Below are positions 8,536 through 17,201 of a DNA stretch of 64,000 bases, piece by piece. The stretch is from Nocardia jiangxiensis NBRC 101359 (GTDB taxonomy: Bacteria > Actinomycetota > Actinomycetes > Mycobacteriales > Mycobacteriaceae). How positions within the stretch are numbered: the stretch's first letter is position 1; every line of letters begins with the position of its first letter. The stretch lies in contig NZ_BAGB01000168.1 of assembly GCF_000308615.1 (NCBI RefSeq), positions 91,286-155,285 on the forward strand, read 5' to 3'. The notes under the pieces are model-generated. The model did no database searches. It worked only from the letters and a program-made list of their open reading frames with translations, and was not told the origin of the DNA. The position numbers were made by a program, and so were the translations under genes.

Positions 8536-9658
8536 CCCCATGACCGAAACAATCCTTCCCACGATCGATGTCGTGACCGCGGCACCTGAGACCCGGCGGC
8601 GGCGTCACGAGAACGCCTGGCGTACAGCCGGTCTCATCGCCCTGATCACAGCTTTGCATCTGATCGCATTCGGAATCCTGGCGATACTCGTTGCGCCGCA
8701 CCACTTCCGGGTCGGCACCCAGGTCTTCGGGCTCGGCCTGGGCATCACCGCATACACTCTCGGAGCTCGGCACGCCTTCGACGCGGATCACATCGCCGCT
8801 ATCGATAACACCACCCGCAAGTTCATGGCACAAGGCAAGCGGGCGGTCTCGGTCGGGTTCTGGTTCGCCCTCGGGCATTCCACGATCGTGATACTGCTGG
8901 CCGCGGGCATAGCCTCGGGCATCAGGTTCGCCACGACGCTGACCAGCGATGGTTCCTCGGCGCGCCAGCGGCTGGAGATCACCTCGACGCTGGCCTCGGG
9001 AGGTTTCCTGTATGTCATCGCCGCGGTGAATCTGGTTTCGCTGGCCGGCATCTGGCGCGTGTTCCGCGCCATGCAGGCGGGACATTTCGATGAATCCGAA
9101 CTCGAGCGGCACCTCGACAGCCGAGGCTTCATGAACCGCATTCTCGGGCGGCTCACCCGATCGATCCGCCGCCCAGGACAGATGTATGTCGTCGGCTTCC
9201 TCTTCGGCGTCGGATTCGACACCGCGACCGAGGTCACCCTCATGGTAATGGCCGGATCAGGTGCCGCGGCCGGTCTACCCTGGTACGCCGTCATATGTCT
9301 GCCACTGCTGTTCGCGTCCGGCATGAGCCTGTTCGACACCTTGGACGGCACCTTCATGAACGTCGCCTATCACTGGGCCTTCTCGAACCCGGTTCGGAAG
9401 GTCTACTACAACTTCACGATCACGGGTCTGTCCATCGCGGTAGCGTTCCTGATCGGAAGCATCGAACTCATCGGACTGATCCACCACCAATGGGACCTCG
9501 ACGACCCGGTGACCACCTGGATCTCGAACATCAGCCTCGACAACATGGGCTTCGTCATCGTCGGCCTGTTCGTGCTCGTCTGGGCGATCGCGATCACCTA
9601 CTGGCGGGTGGCAGGAGTCGGGCAAGCCCATACTCATCCAACCCAGCGGGCGAATTGA
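8510..9658 (+). CDS. nhlF: Nickel/cobalt permease, NhlF/HoxN (NiCoT) family
   Basis: An eight-helix inner-membrane permease of 382 residues that should import Co2+ for the nitrile hydratase. The NiCoT signature RHAFDADHIAAID is at about 87-99, followed by GFWFALGHST (about 116), GVGFDTATE (about 234) and GMSLFDTLDG. The GTG start at 8510, with GGGGAA upstream, overlaps the synthetase gene by 26 bp; an ATG at 8540 is an alternative that would remove the first ten residues. In R. rhodochrous J1, nhlF lies between the nitrile hydratase and amidase genes; here it closes the operon. The genetic link to a Co-type enzyme argues for cobalt rather than nickel. Confidence 0.93.
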   Translation: MTTTSSSADPMTETILPTIDVVTAAPETRRRRHENAWRTAGLIALITALHLIAFGILAILVAPHHFRVGTQVFGLGLGITAYTLGARHAFDADHIAAIDNTTRKFMAQGKRAVSVGFWFALGHSTIVILLAAGIASGIRFATTLTSDGSSARQRLEITSTLASGGFLYVIAAVNLVSLAGIWRVFRAMQAGHFDESELERHLDSRGFMNRILGRLTRSIRRPGQMYVVGFLFGVGFDTATEVTLMVMAGSGAAAGLPWYAVICLPLLFASGMSLFDTLDGTFMNVAYHWAFSNPVRKVYYNFTITGLSIAVAFLIGSIELIGLIHHQWDLDDPVTTWISNISLDNMGFVIVGLFVLVWAIAITYWRVAGVGQAHTHPTQRAN

Positions 9659-10593
9659 CAACGCACGCGTCAGAGTGTCCGAATAAATATTTCGAAATGG
9701 CCACTCACTCATGAGTGAGAACCACGAAGGTGTGGAGTGCGGTGGGTTCGAGTTCTTCCCCGGCAGCCAGGTTTTGGATCAGTGGCGCTGCGGCCCGGCC
9801 CAGTGCGATATTGCGCGTGACGGCAGTGCCGACACGGATGCCGTTCGCCGCCAGCGACACTCGGGGATCATCCGCGGCTCCGCAGGCGATGAGCGAGCCT
9901 TGAACGTTGCTGACGGGTCCGTCGGCCTGGATCAGCCAGCACCTGTCGCGAAAGGTCTACTCGCGCAAGGACTGCCAGGCTGAGCGGAGGAAGTGGGCGT
10001 ACGCGGCGTGTACCCGCCGTGGCAACCTCTACCCTCACGGTAATCACCGCATCACGTGAATTTGATTGTGACTGCACCCAGTACGCACAGCGATATTTCG
10101 CCGCGAATGTCGAGACGCAATTCGATATTGTCACTGAGGATTTCGCTACCGACCCCTACTTGATCTGCGCTGACCGCTACTGGAATCTGCGGTTCACCCA
10201 GGAGCCGACCCTGGCGACGCTTCTGGCACCGAGTGAAAAGTGGCCGGGTCCGACGATGTTTACGGTTCGAGTGCGTTGATCATCGTGGATCGAAACGGGA
10301 ATCAGTCCACCCGCCAAAGGCGTCTTAGGCCGGTAGTCACGACGGAGGACGCCGACCGTACCTGCAGGCCGTGATCGCGGCCGGCCCGCACACGCGCAGT
10401 CTCACGATCCGGCCCATCGCCGTGTTCTGCTGCCTCGGGGTTACAGCTGGCGTCTGTGCCGCGTGCACACCGATAACGGTGACGATGTAAGGCTCGCACA
10501 TCCTTGTCGGGCTTGGTATTCGGCATATTCGTGAGGCGTATCACAGCACGGCCGCAGGAGTTGTGGGCCGGATCTCAGCACCTTGGAGGAAGC
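9659..10593. other. 935-bp gap with degraded sequence
   Basis: No convincing intact gene is seen. The left part carries the minus-strand remnant listed separately (9705-9956). A short plus-strand frame at 10019-10279 (86 residues, containing ADRYWNLRF) has no recognised relatives, no ribosome site and codon use poorer in GC than its neighbours; it may be another remnant. The last 100 bp before 10594 presumably hold the promoter of the haemoglobin gene. Confidence 0.4.
9705..9956 (-). pseudogene. Unrecognised gene remnant, 3' end only
   Basis: The minus strand has an 83-residue open frame ending at a TGA (9705-9707) and closed upstream by a TAG. It lacks a plausible start. The residues (DDPRVSLAANGIRVGTAV, NIALGRAAAPLI, LHTFVVLTHE) have the composition of a real folded protein rather than of a shadow frame. 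I could not place the family. It probably is the tail of a gene truncated when the flanking clusters came together. Confidence 0.3.
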
Positions 10594-11094
10594 ATGACCG
10601 AACAAGCCAGCCTTTTTGACCGATTGGGTGGTCTCGAGGCTCTCGAGACGTTCGCGCAGGTAGTTGTGAAGCGAGCGATGCTCGACGACACGATCGGGCA
10701 CATCTGGGATCACTTGACCGAGGATGTGGTGCAAAAGGAGATCAGCGGCTTCGTGGACTGGCTCTGCGAGTACTGGGGTGGTCCGAGGTCATATCACGGC
10801 CCGGATATGGCGACAGTGCACCGCGGCATGGGGATCACCGAAGAGTACTGGGACGCGCTGTTCGTGATCATCGATGAATGCTACGTCGAGTTCGGTCTCA
10901 CTCCGGAGCTCATCGCGGAGGTGGACACATTCCTGCGCTCGTTCAAGCCTGCAATCGTCGGCAGTCCGACGTTCCGGGAGGTCGTCCAGGCCAACCCGGA
11001 CATGGATGTAATGAAGGGCATGAAGAGCGTTGGCGTCCACTGGCCGAGCGCGCCAAGTGCCTTGTCCACGAGGGGAGCCGCCGGGGATGAGTGA
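10594..11094 (+). CDS. Truncated haemoglobin (group I-like)
   Basis: A 166-residue protein starting at ATG 10594 with GGAGG at 10585-10589. The globin core shows LFDRLGG at the N-terminus, FVDWLCEYWGGPRSYHG, and HRGMGITEEYWDAL with the likely proximal histidine at residue 76. About 40 residues follow the globin fold. Truncated haemoglobins bind O2 or NO; several act as NO dioxygenases when supplied with electrons. Its stop overlaps the start of a ferredoxin gene by 8 bp, so the two are translationally coupled and the ferredoxin may be its electron donor. Placement at the head of the amine cluster could indicate an oxygen-supply or NO-removal role; that is inference. Confidence 0.8.
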   Translation: MTEQASLFDRLGGLEALETFAQVVVKRAMLDDTIGHIWDHLTEDVVQKEISGFVDWLCEYWGGPRSYHGPDMATVHRGMGITEEYWDALFVIIDECYVEFGLTPELIAEVDTFLRSFKPAIVGSPTFREVVQANPDMDVMKGMKSVGVHWPSAPSALSTRGAAGDE

Positions 11095-11302
11095 ACAAGG
11101 ATGGCGTGTCGAGGTCTCACGCGGCTGCATCGGCTCGGGTCTGTGTCTGTCCGTGGCGGCAGACCACTTCGAGTTCGCAGGTGCGCGGGCGAAGACGGTG
11201 CGTGGTGTGCTCGCGCGGGCAGAAGATCTCGAGGCAGTGCGTGCCGCTGCGGAGATCTGCCCTGCATCAGCGATTTCGATCTCTGAAAACCTTTCGGCGT
11301 GA
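11087..11302 (+). CDS. Small [3Fe-4S]-type ferredoxin
   Basis: A 71-residue acidic ferredoxin starting at ATG 11087 inside the end of the haemoglobin gene. Cluster ligands are Cys14 and Cys20 (RGCIGSGLC) and Cys58 (EICPASAI), the C-x5-C...CP pattern of P450-type single-cluster ferredoxins, with alanine at the fourth position. It may serve the haemoglobin directly upstream or one of the oxygenases in the cluster. No reductase lies next to it; the nearest ones are at 17408 and 18589. Confidence 0.85.
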   Translation: MSEQGWRVEVSRGCIGSGLCLSVAADHFEFAGARAKTVRGVLARAEDLEAVRAAAEICPASAISISENLSA

Positions 11303-11474
11303 GCGAATTTGCCGACAACTGAGGTCTTCGCAGTGTCCGGTCGGCCATCTGTGCCCGATCAACCGTTAAACGCGGCCGGTCGCGACCGAGAGTTGTCTGG
11401 CTACGGATCCGGGATCAATGGGGGCCTGGTGGAAAAACAAACCATGGCAATGAGGTTATGAAGAGGAGTCGAAT

Positions 11475-12389
11475 ATGGTGAGCAAAGAGAATGCGCACGC
11501 AAAGGCGCTGTGGGAAGGGTTGGTCGCATCTCTGACTCCGGTCGGTGATACGGAGTTGACTGTCGATGAGTTGCGTGCGGGCTTCGATGCGTGGGCGACC
11601 GGGTCTATGCCGGCGCCGGAAGATGGGGTCTACGAGGAAGTCGACGCCGACGGTGCTTCATGCATTCTAGTCCGGATGCCGGGCACATCCGACAAGCGGA
11701 CGATTCTCTACTCCCATGGCGGTGGCTACGTCTTGGGATCGGCGTCGTCCTATCGGGGCTTCGGCGCGGCGCTGTCCCGGGCCGCGGACGCTCAGGTCCT
11801 GGTGGTCGACTACCGGCGGGCCCCGGAGTGCCCGCACCCGGCGGCACTGCAAGACTTTACCGCAGCTTACCACTGGTTGGTCGGCCAGGGGATTCGGCCC
11901 GGCGACATCGTGGTGTCTGGTGATTCGGCCGGGGGCGGCTTGACGACTGCTTTGCTGGTCGCGCTCCGAGATCAGGGCGAGCCGCTTCCGGCGGGCGGTG
12001 TGCCCATATCGCCCTGGGTTGACATGACATTCTCGGGCAAGTCCTACGAGACTCGTGCCGATGTCGATCCGATCATCTCGCGTGACCTGCTGGGGACCAT
12101 GGCGTCGCTCTGGTTGGGCGATCAGGATCCCCGTGACATCAAAGCTTCGCCGATCTTCGGGGATCTCAGTGGCCTGCCGCCACTGTCGATCTTCATCGGG
12201 ACTGCGGAGTGTCTGTACGACGAGGCAATCAAGCTCGCCCAGCGTGCGGAGGCCAGCGGTGTGGCGGTGGACCTGCATATCGGCGAGGGCATGTTCCACA
12301 TCTGGCCTGTCATGAACTCTTTCCTGCCCGAAGCGAAGGAGGCGGTCGGGCAAATCGGTGAGTTCGTCAAGAAATACACGGGCCAGTAG
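11475..12389 (+). CDS. Alpha/beta hydrolase, HSL/GDXG esterase family
   Basis: A 304-residue cytoplasmic esterase or amidase. The oxyanion-hole motif HGGGYVLGS starts at His81 and the nucleophile elbow GDSAGGG places Ser151; an Asp/His pair follows (VDPI region and GMFHIWPV). Start ATG 11475 is preceded by AAGAGGAG. It leads a three-gene group with the SRPBCC protein and the DapB-like oxidoreductase. It could release a carbon skeleton from an ester or amide intermediate, but the substrate is unknown. The 172 bp before it contain no gene. Confidence 0.85.
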   Translation: MVSKENAHAKALWEGLVASLTPVGDTELTVDELRAGFDAWATGSMPAPEDGVYEEVDADGASCILVRMPGTSDKRTILYSHGGGYVLGSASSYRGFGAALSRAADAQVLVVDYRRAPECPHPAALQDFTAAYHWLVGQGIRPGDIVVSGDSAGGGLTTALLVALRDQGEPLPAGGVPISPWVDMTFSGKSYETRADVDPIISRDLLGTMASLWLGDQDPRDIKASPIFGDLSGLPPLSIFIGTAECLYDEAIKLAQRAEASGVAVDLHIGEGMFHIWPVMNSFLPEAKEAVGQIGEFVKKYTGQ

Positions 12390-12467
12390 CGGCTCTCAAC
12401 TCGGTTTTCCAGCAGGGTGTGCGGTGCATCCCGTTCTCCCTGCCAAGCTCATTAAGGAGTTCTTCCC

Positions 12468-12860
12468 TTGGTTACATTCCGTTCCCACCTCCAGTTCGAT
12501 CACCCCGCCGAAGCAGTGTGGAATCTGATCGCTGACGCTGGCAATGTGAGCTCCTGGTTCCCCCTGGTCAAGTCATCGCAGGCGGAGGGACCGCGACGTC
12601 ACCTGACTCTGCAGGATGGGACTCCGGTCGTGGAGGACATCATCACCATCGACTCAGTGCGGCGGCGTTTCCAGTACTCGATCAGCGGGGGTGGCATCCC
12701 GGTACAGAGCCATCTGTCCACCGTCGACGTGATCGAGGTGAGCGACGGCTCAACGCTTGTCGTCTACAGCGTCGAAATCGAGCCCGCGGTCCTACTGGAT
12801 GTGCTCGGGCCTGCAGTGGAAGAAGCGGTTCGGAATCTCCCGACCGCATTGTCGAAATGA
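12468..12860 (+). CDS. SRPBCC-family ligand-binding protein
   Basis: A 130-residue single-domain protein of the polyketide-cyclase/START-like fold (FDHPAEAVWNLIADAGNVSSWFP at the N-terminus, a long C-terminal helix). The start is TTG 12468, chosen because AAGGAG at 12454-12459 is 8 bp upstream and the family N-terminus begins there. It lies between a hydrolase and a dehydrogenase in the same direction. Such proteins bind hydrophobic ligands and sometimes catalyse cyclisation or hydration; the role here is unknown. Confidence 0.75.
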   Translation: MVTFRSHLQFDHPAEAVWNLIADAGNVSSWFPLVKSSQAEGPRRHLTLQDGTPVVEDIITIDSVRRRFQYSISGGGIPVQSHLSTVDVIEVSDGSTLVVYSVEIEPAVLLDVLGPAVEEAVRNLPTALSK

Positions 12861-12894
12861 CGGCGAACCAGCGCGCACCGGAGGGCAGTGACCG

Positions 12895-13923
12895 ATGAGG
12901 AACATCAGGGCAATTATCTACGGTGTTGGTCGAATGGGGGCGATCGCCACCCGTCTCATGCTCGAGCAGGGAGTCGAGATTGTCGGAGCCATCTCCCAGA
13001 GTCCGAGCAAGGTGGGCCGCGACCTCGGCGATGTGGCGGGCCTCGGTGTCAAGACGAATGTCCTTGTGGAGAGCGACGCTGCCGCCGTCCTTGGGGCCCG
13101 AGCTCCCGACATTGCGGTCGTGACTGTGAGTAGCTATTTGGCCGAAATGTACGAGCATCTTCGGCTCTGTGCCGATAACCGGGTCAATGCCGTCACATTG
13201 GCTGAGGAGGCGCTGTACCCTTGGCGGACTTCTCCGGTATTGACTGCTCAACTGGACGCGTTGGCCAGGGAGCGCGGTGTGACGATCACCGGGACGGGCC
13301 AGCAAGACGTGTACTGGGTCAATCTGGTGGCCCTCATGATGGGTACAGCCCATCGCGTCGATGAAGTCGTGGGCCGAGTCAGTTGGAACGTCGATGACTA
13401 CGGCCCGGAAGTGGCGCGGGACCAACACGTCGGGGAATCGGTCGAGACGTTCGCGCGGTTCGCCGCCGGAGCCGACCGTCCCCCGACGTTCGGGCGCAAC
13501 ACCCTGGATGCTCTCGTTGCTGGTAGCGGCCTGCGCGTGGCTTCGATCGAGAACACCACCAGGGCAGCGGTAGCGGAGAGCGAGATGTATTCCAGCACTC
13601 TGGACATCAAGATCCCTACCGGGCACGTCGTTGGCTTCACCGACATCGACACCATCAGGACCGTGGAGGGTCCGGTGTTCGCCCTGGAAATGACCGGTTC
13701 TGTCTACAAGGAAGGACAGGGCGACATTAATGACTGGGAGATCCATGGTGAGCCGGATCTTCGGGTCGTCAATCCGGCTGTACCCACCCAGGTCACTACC
13801 TGCACTCAGTTGGTCAACCGGATCCCTGACGTCATCAATGCGGCACCCGGGTTCGTGACCGTCGATCAACTCCCGCCCTTGCGATACCGGCCGTTCCCGC
13901 TGGGTGCTTACCTCGCCCGTTGA
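12895..13923 (+). CDS. DapB-like NAD(P)-dependent oxidoreductase (amine dehydrogenase family)
   Basis: A 342-residue protein with an N-terminal Rossmann domain (AIIYGVGRMGAIATRL) and a C-terminal domain of the dihydrodipicolinate-reductase-like superfamily. Family members include 2,4-diaminopentanoate dehydrogenase, which oxidatively deaminates a diamine. True DapB is about 250 residues, so this is not the lysine biosynthesis enzyme. In this cluster it may oxidise an amine or reduce an imine. A paralogue of similar size is at 59337-60401. A large hairpin lies about 130 bp downstream. Confidence 0.75.
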   Translation: MRNIRAIIYGVGRMGAIATRLMLEQGVEIVGAISQSPSKVGRDLGDVAGLGVKTNVLVESDAAAVLGARAPDIAVVTVSSYLAEMYEHLRLCADNRVNAVTLAEEALYPWRTSPVLTAQLDALARERGVTITGTGQQDVYWVNLVALMMGTAHRVDEVVGRVSWNVDDYGPEVARDQHVGESVETFARFAAGADRPPTFGRNTLDALVAGSGLRVASIENTTRAAVAESEMYSSTLDIKIPTGHVVGFTDIDTIRTVEGPVFALEMTGSVYKEGQGDINDWEIHGEPDLRVVNPAVPTQVTTCTQLVNRIPDVINAAPGFVTVDQLPPLRYRPFPLGAYLAR

Positions 13924-14529
13924 GCGGCTGGAAAGCACGACGAGACCGGGCCAGATACCGGTCCTGGGTATGGCATCCAGTCGCTGTTACCGTGCCGATC
14001 ACGAGGATGCATCTGCTGGTTGAGCCCAGAGATGCTCCTGGTGGGGCAATCCTGGTGGCATTGTGGTGGGTCCATGTTCATGGCATGGCCCCACCACAAT
14101 GCCCTTCGCGGCCCGAATGGGCCTACGAGGCAGTTTGTGCGTGAGCAGGTGCGGTGTGGTGGTCGATTTCATCGGTACTTGCAGAAGTGTAGTGGCGGGG
14201 TGCCGACGCCGATCCTGACAACGTCTCGATCAAATTTGCCCGCCGAGTTCACTGGTGGCATCGCATTGGACCTGCTCCTGCACCGCCGCGGGTCTGGCTG
14301 GAGGTCGGCGCGGGCTTCGCTGCATTTGGGCCGGCTTCCAGTGTTCGGCTGTCACCTTCTGCGGTGCAGTTCACGAACCTGGCGGGCCCTAGCGTTCGAC
14401 AACAACGTACGGGATGCCCTCCCGTCCCGCCAATGGTGTGCATGACGGCCACGACCAGAGCTACGTCGAGTACCTAGGTTCGTGATCCAGAGGCATCCAG
14501 TCTGCACCGTCCGTAACGAGGAGGATTTC
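13924..14529. other. 606-bp intergenic region with a long hairpin, otherwise unassigned
   Basis: Frames here are open over 200-400 bp on both strands, but none has a recognisable protein, a ribosome site or sensible composition. The region contains the hairpin at 14057-14103 and, at its right end, the ribosome site GAGGAGG (14518-14524) of the next gene. A promoter for the SDR-P450 operon probably lies in the right half. Confidence 0.5.
14057..14103. terminator. 20-bp stem hairpin, possible terminator or protein-binding palindrome
   Basis: Left arm 14057-14076 pairs with right arm 14084-14103 with one mismatch (T71 against C89), leaving a 7-nt loop. Each arm contains GGCATTGTGGTGGG or its complement. 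It lies 134 bp after the stop of the DapB-like gene. There is no T-run after it, so it could be a U-less terminator, a palindromic binding site, or the trace of a mobile element end. Confidence 0.5.
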
Positions 14530-15303
14530 ATGGCTCAGCACATCGGCAGGGTCGCCGCGGTGACCGGGGCGGGGTCCGGAAACGGCAAAGCCATTGCCGA
14601 GATGCTCCTGGAGGAGGGGGCGCAAGTCGCGCTGCTCGACATCGCAGGCGATTCGATCGCTCAGCTCGCTCATGACCACGCCAACGCGGTGGCGGTGGAG
14701 GTCGACGTCGCAGACGTCGAGTCGGTCCGGGCCGCTGCAGACCGTCTCCGAAGCGAGTTCGGGCACGTGGACATCCTCGTCAACAATGCGGGCATCGTCC
14801 GAGGGACGAACTTCGGGGAACTCAGCGTCGAGGAGTGGAACGAGGTGTTCGCGGTCAACTCGACCGGCCCATTCCTGGTCAGTCAGGCTGCGGCGCCACT
14901 TCTGGAGGCGGGCGCCGCTGCGCGCGGGGCCCGGGCGACGTCGGCGATCGTCAATATCACCTCGGTCGAGGCCCACATCGTCATTTCCAGCAGCGGCCAT
15001 CCGCAGATTCACTACAACGCATCGAAGGGCGCCCTTCACCAGTTGACACGGGCCCTGGCCGTCGAGTGTGCCGCGAGCCGTATACGTGTGAATGCGGTCG
15101 CGCCTGGTTTCATCGAGACCCCGTTCACCCGCCCGGTGCTGGGTAATCCCGAGGTCCTTGCCTGGCTATTGGAGCGCACCCCGTTGGGGCGGGTCGGGCA
15201 GCCGCAGGACGTGGCCGACGCGGTCTCATTCCTGGCTAGCGACAAGGCGAGCTGGGTAACCGGCTCGACCCTGTTCGTCGACGGTGGATGGACGGTGTAC
15301 TGA
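14530..15303 (+). CDS. Short-chain dehydrogenase/reductase
   Basis: A 257-residue classical SDR. The NAD(P) motif TGAGSGNGKAIAE, NNAGI, a serine in NITSVEAH and the catalytic YNASKGAL are all present, and the end FVDGGW is typical. An aspartate after strand two (ALLDIA) favours NAD. The start ATG 14530 has GAGGAGG 5 bp upstream. It leads the SDR/C26 hydrolase/P450 gene run, with only 1 bp to the next gene. It may oxidise an alcohol made by the P450; the substrate is unknown. Confidence 0.88.
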   Translation: MAQHIGRVAAVTGAGSGNGKAIAEMLLEEGAQVALLDIAGDSIAQLAHDHANAVAVEVDVADVESVRAAADRLRSEFGHVDILVNNAGIVRGTNFGELSVEEWNEVFAVNSTGPFLVSQAAAPLLEAGAAARGARATSAIVNITSVEAHIVISSSGHPQIHYNASKGALHQLTRALAVECAASRIRVNAVAPGFIETPFTRPVLGNPEVLAWLLERTPLGRVGQPQDVADAVSFLASDKASWVTGSTLFVDGGWTVY

Positions 15304-15304
15304 G

Positions 15305-16036
15305 ATGCCCCGACCGCTGATCGCTGTTTCGACCCCTATCGAGACACTTTCCACTCCATTTGGCGATCGGGACTGTACCAAGCTTGCCACGGCCTACACC
15401 GATGCCATCTACGCTGCAGGCGGCCAGCCAGCGATTGTCCCGGTTACTGCAGATCCCCCGCCAGATCTGCTGGCACGGTTCGACGGGCTCGTGCTGTCCG
15501 GCGGGGGAGATCTGGATCCGCGGCTGTATGGCGAGGAGCCGGACTCCAGCGTCTACGGCATCCGGCCTGACCGTGACACGTTCGAAGTTGCTCTATATCA
15601 CGACGCGGTTGCCCGTGAACTCCCGGTGCTCGCCATCTGCCGCGGCATGCAACTGGTCAACGTCGTGCACAGGGGTTCCCTCATTCAGCAGATCGAGGAC
15701 GACACCGACCACTGGCAGACCATCGCCTCGCACGAGGCGGCACACAAGATCGAGATCAGCCCGGACACCCGACTGGCGGGAGTCCTTGGACAGGCCGTAG
15801 CCAGGGTCAACAGCTATCACCACCAAGCGCTCAAAGACCTGGGTCTCGGCCTGCGCGTCGCGGCACGCTGTGGCGCGGTTATCGAGGCCATCGAGGCCGA
15901 GGACGCACCCGTGCTCGCCGTCCAGTGGCACCCGGAGCAGATGGCTGCCACAGACCAGCTCCAGCGTTCGCTCTTCGCGGCGTTCGTTAGTACCGCGGCT
16001 GAGTACCGGAACAACACGAAGCAGGAGATGAATTGA
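15305..16036 (+). CDS. Class I glutamine amidotransferase-like gamma-glutamyl hydrolase (peptidase C26, PuuD-like)
   Basis: A 243-residue enzyme with the catalytic triad of the family: Cys112 in AICRGMQ and His in QWHPEQ (about 208) followed by glutamate. PuuD removes the gamma-glutamyl group from gamma-glutamyl-GABA; homologues act on other gamma-glutamylated amines. The cluster also has a glutamine-synthetase-like ligase (20311), so the pair would attach and remove a glutamyl protecting group around an oxidation step. The start ATG 15305 is 1 bp after the SDR stop, and the stop overlaps the P450 start by one base (TGATG). Confidence 0.88.
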   Translation: MPRPLIAVSTPIETLSTPFGDRDCTKLATAYTDAIYAAGGQPAIVPVTADPPPDLLARFDGLVLSGGGDLDPRLYGEEPDSSVYGIRPDRDTFEVALYHDAVARELPVLAICRGMQLVNVVHRGSLIQQIEDDTDHWQTIASHEAAHKIEISPDTRLAGVLGQAVARVNSYHHQALKDLGLGLRVAARCGAVIEAIEAEDAPVLAVQWHPEQMAATDQLQRSLFAAFVSTAAEYRNNTKQEMN

Positions 16037-17199
16037 TGTCGGACAATCTGGTCGATCCGAAGGACTTCGACTTCCACGGCGCCTCTCTCGACAACATCTT
16101 CGAGACTTACGACGACCTGCGGAAGAAGTGCCCAGTGGGCCGCAGTGACAAGCATGGCGGCTTCTGGTACATCATGAAGAACGAGGACATCTTCGCTGCT
16201 GAACAGGACCCCTCCACGTTCGCGGTATCGCCGTCGATGCTGATGCCAGCGTTCGGCACCGACATGCCGCTCATCCCGATTGACATCGACCCGCCCGAGC
16301 ACACCGACTACCGGCGTCTGCTTCTGCCGTTCTTCACACCGAAGTCGATAGCGAAGCTTGACGACGGCATGCACGACACGGCGCGCGAGCTGGCCGAGGA
16401 AATCGCCAAGCGGGAAATCGTGGATGTCTCGGCCATGTTCGCCAGGCCGATGCCCACGATCGTCTTCAGCCGTCTTGCCGGCTTTCCAGAAGCGGACTGG
16501 CCGAAGTTCGACCGATGGATCGACGACATCATCTACGAGCGGACAGACAACCCCGAGCGCGCCTACAAGGCCGGGGCGGAGGTCATGGACTACTTCGGTG
16601 CACTGCTTGAGTCGCGCAAGGGCAAACCGTCGCAGGGCGACCTTATCGACGTGCTGCTCGAGGCTGAGATTCACGGCCGCAAGCTCAGCCACGACGAGCT
16701 GCTCTCCTACTGCTACCTACTCTTTCTCGCTGGACTGGATACCACTGCGTGGGCGATACGTTCCAGCCTCTGGCATCTAGCTCAGGACCATGAGGCACAG
16801 GACCGCTTGCGCGAGGATCCCGATCTCATCCCGGCGGCGGTCGAGGAGTTCTTGCGGACGCTGTCCCCGGTTCAGGGGATGGCCCGCACCTGTATGAAGG
16901 ACGCTGTCGTCTCAGGACAGCAGATCAAAGCTGGCGAAAGGGTCGTGCTGGTCTTCGGTGCCGGCAACCGCGACCCGGAGGCATATCAGGATCCGGACCG
17001 CATCATGATCGACCGCGAAGACAACCGCCACCTCGCCTTCGGGGGTGGCATTCACCGCTGCCTGGGATCCAATCTCGGTCGCCAGGAAGTCGTGATTGCG
17101 CTGGAGGAGTTCCTTGCCGCTGTCGAGGACTTCAGCCTCGCCGAGCCGGACCAACCGTGGCACGGCGTCGGGCCTCTCATGCTTGAGATCGGAGCCTGA
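16036..17199 (+). CDS. Cytochrome P450
   Basis: A 387-residue soluble bacterial P450. Seen motifs are the I-helix oxygen-binding AGLDTT (about 233), the ExxR pair in EEFLR (about 270) and the haem loop FGGGIHRCLG with the thiolate Cys342. ATG 16036, with AGGAG at 16023-16027, overlaps the previous stop. A ferredoxin and two reductases follow at once, forming a class I-type electron chain. P450 + ferredoxin + reductase + GS-like gene recalls the morpholine/piperidine (MorABC/PipA) systems of mycobacteria, where the P450 opens a cyclic amine. Whether this is a CYP151 member needs a search. It could equally hydroxylate an alkyl amine. Confidence 0.94.
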   Translation: MSDNLVDPKDFDFHGASLDNIFETYDDLRKKCPVGRSDKHGGFWYIMKNEDIFAAEQDPSTFAVSPSMLMPAFGTDMPLIPIDIDPPEHTDYRRLLLPFFTPKSIAKLDDGMHDTARELAEEIAKREIVDVSAMFARPMPTIVFSRLAGFPEADWPKFDRWIDDIIYERTDNPERAYKAGAEVMDYFGALLESRKGKPSQGDLIDVLLEAEIHGRKLSHDELLSYCYLLFLAGLDTTAWAIRSSLWHLAQDHEAQDRLREDPDLIPAAVEEFLRTLSPVQGMARTCMKDAVVSGQQIKAGERVVLVFGAGNRDPEAYQDPDRIMIDREDNRHLAFGGGIHRCLGSNLGRQEVVIALEEFLAAVEDFSLAEPDQPWHGVGPLMLEIGA

Positions 17200-17201
17200 T
17201 C

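Noticed and set aside
10019..10279. 86-codon plus-strand frame
   Set aside because: Some coding-like residues, but no start signal, neighbour logic or recognisable family; mentioned only under the gap.
12682..13938. 418-codon minus-strand frame
   Set aside because: Mirror frame of the DapB-like gene; lacks a ribosome site and recognisable domains.
14020..14445. 141-codon plus-strand frame in the intergenic region
   Set aside because: Contains the hairpin, has no ribosome site and shows no protein-like pattern.
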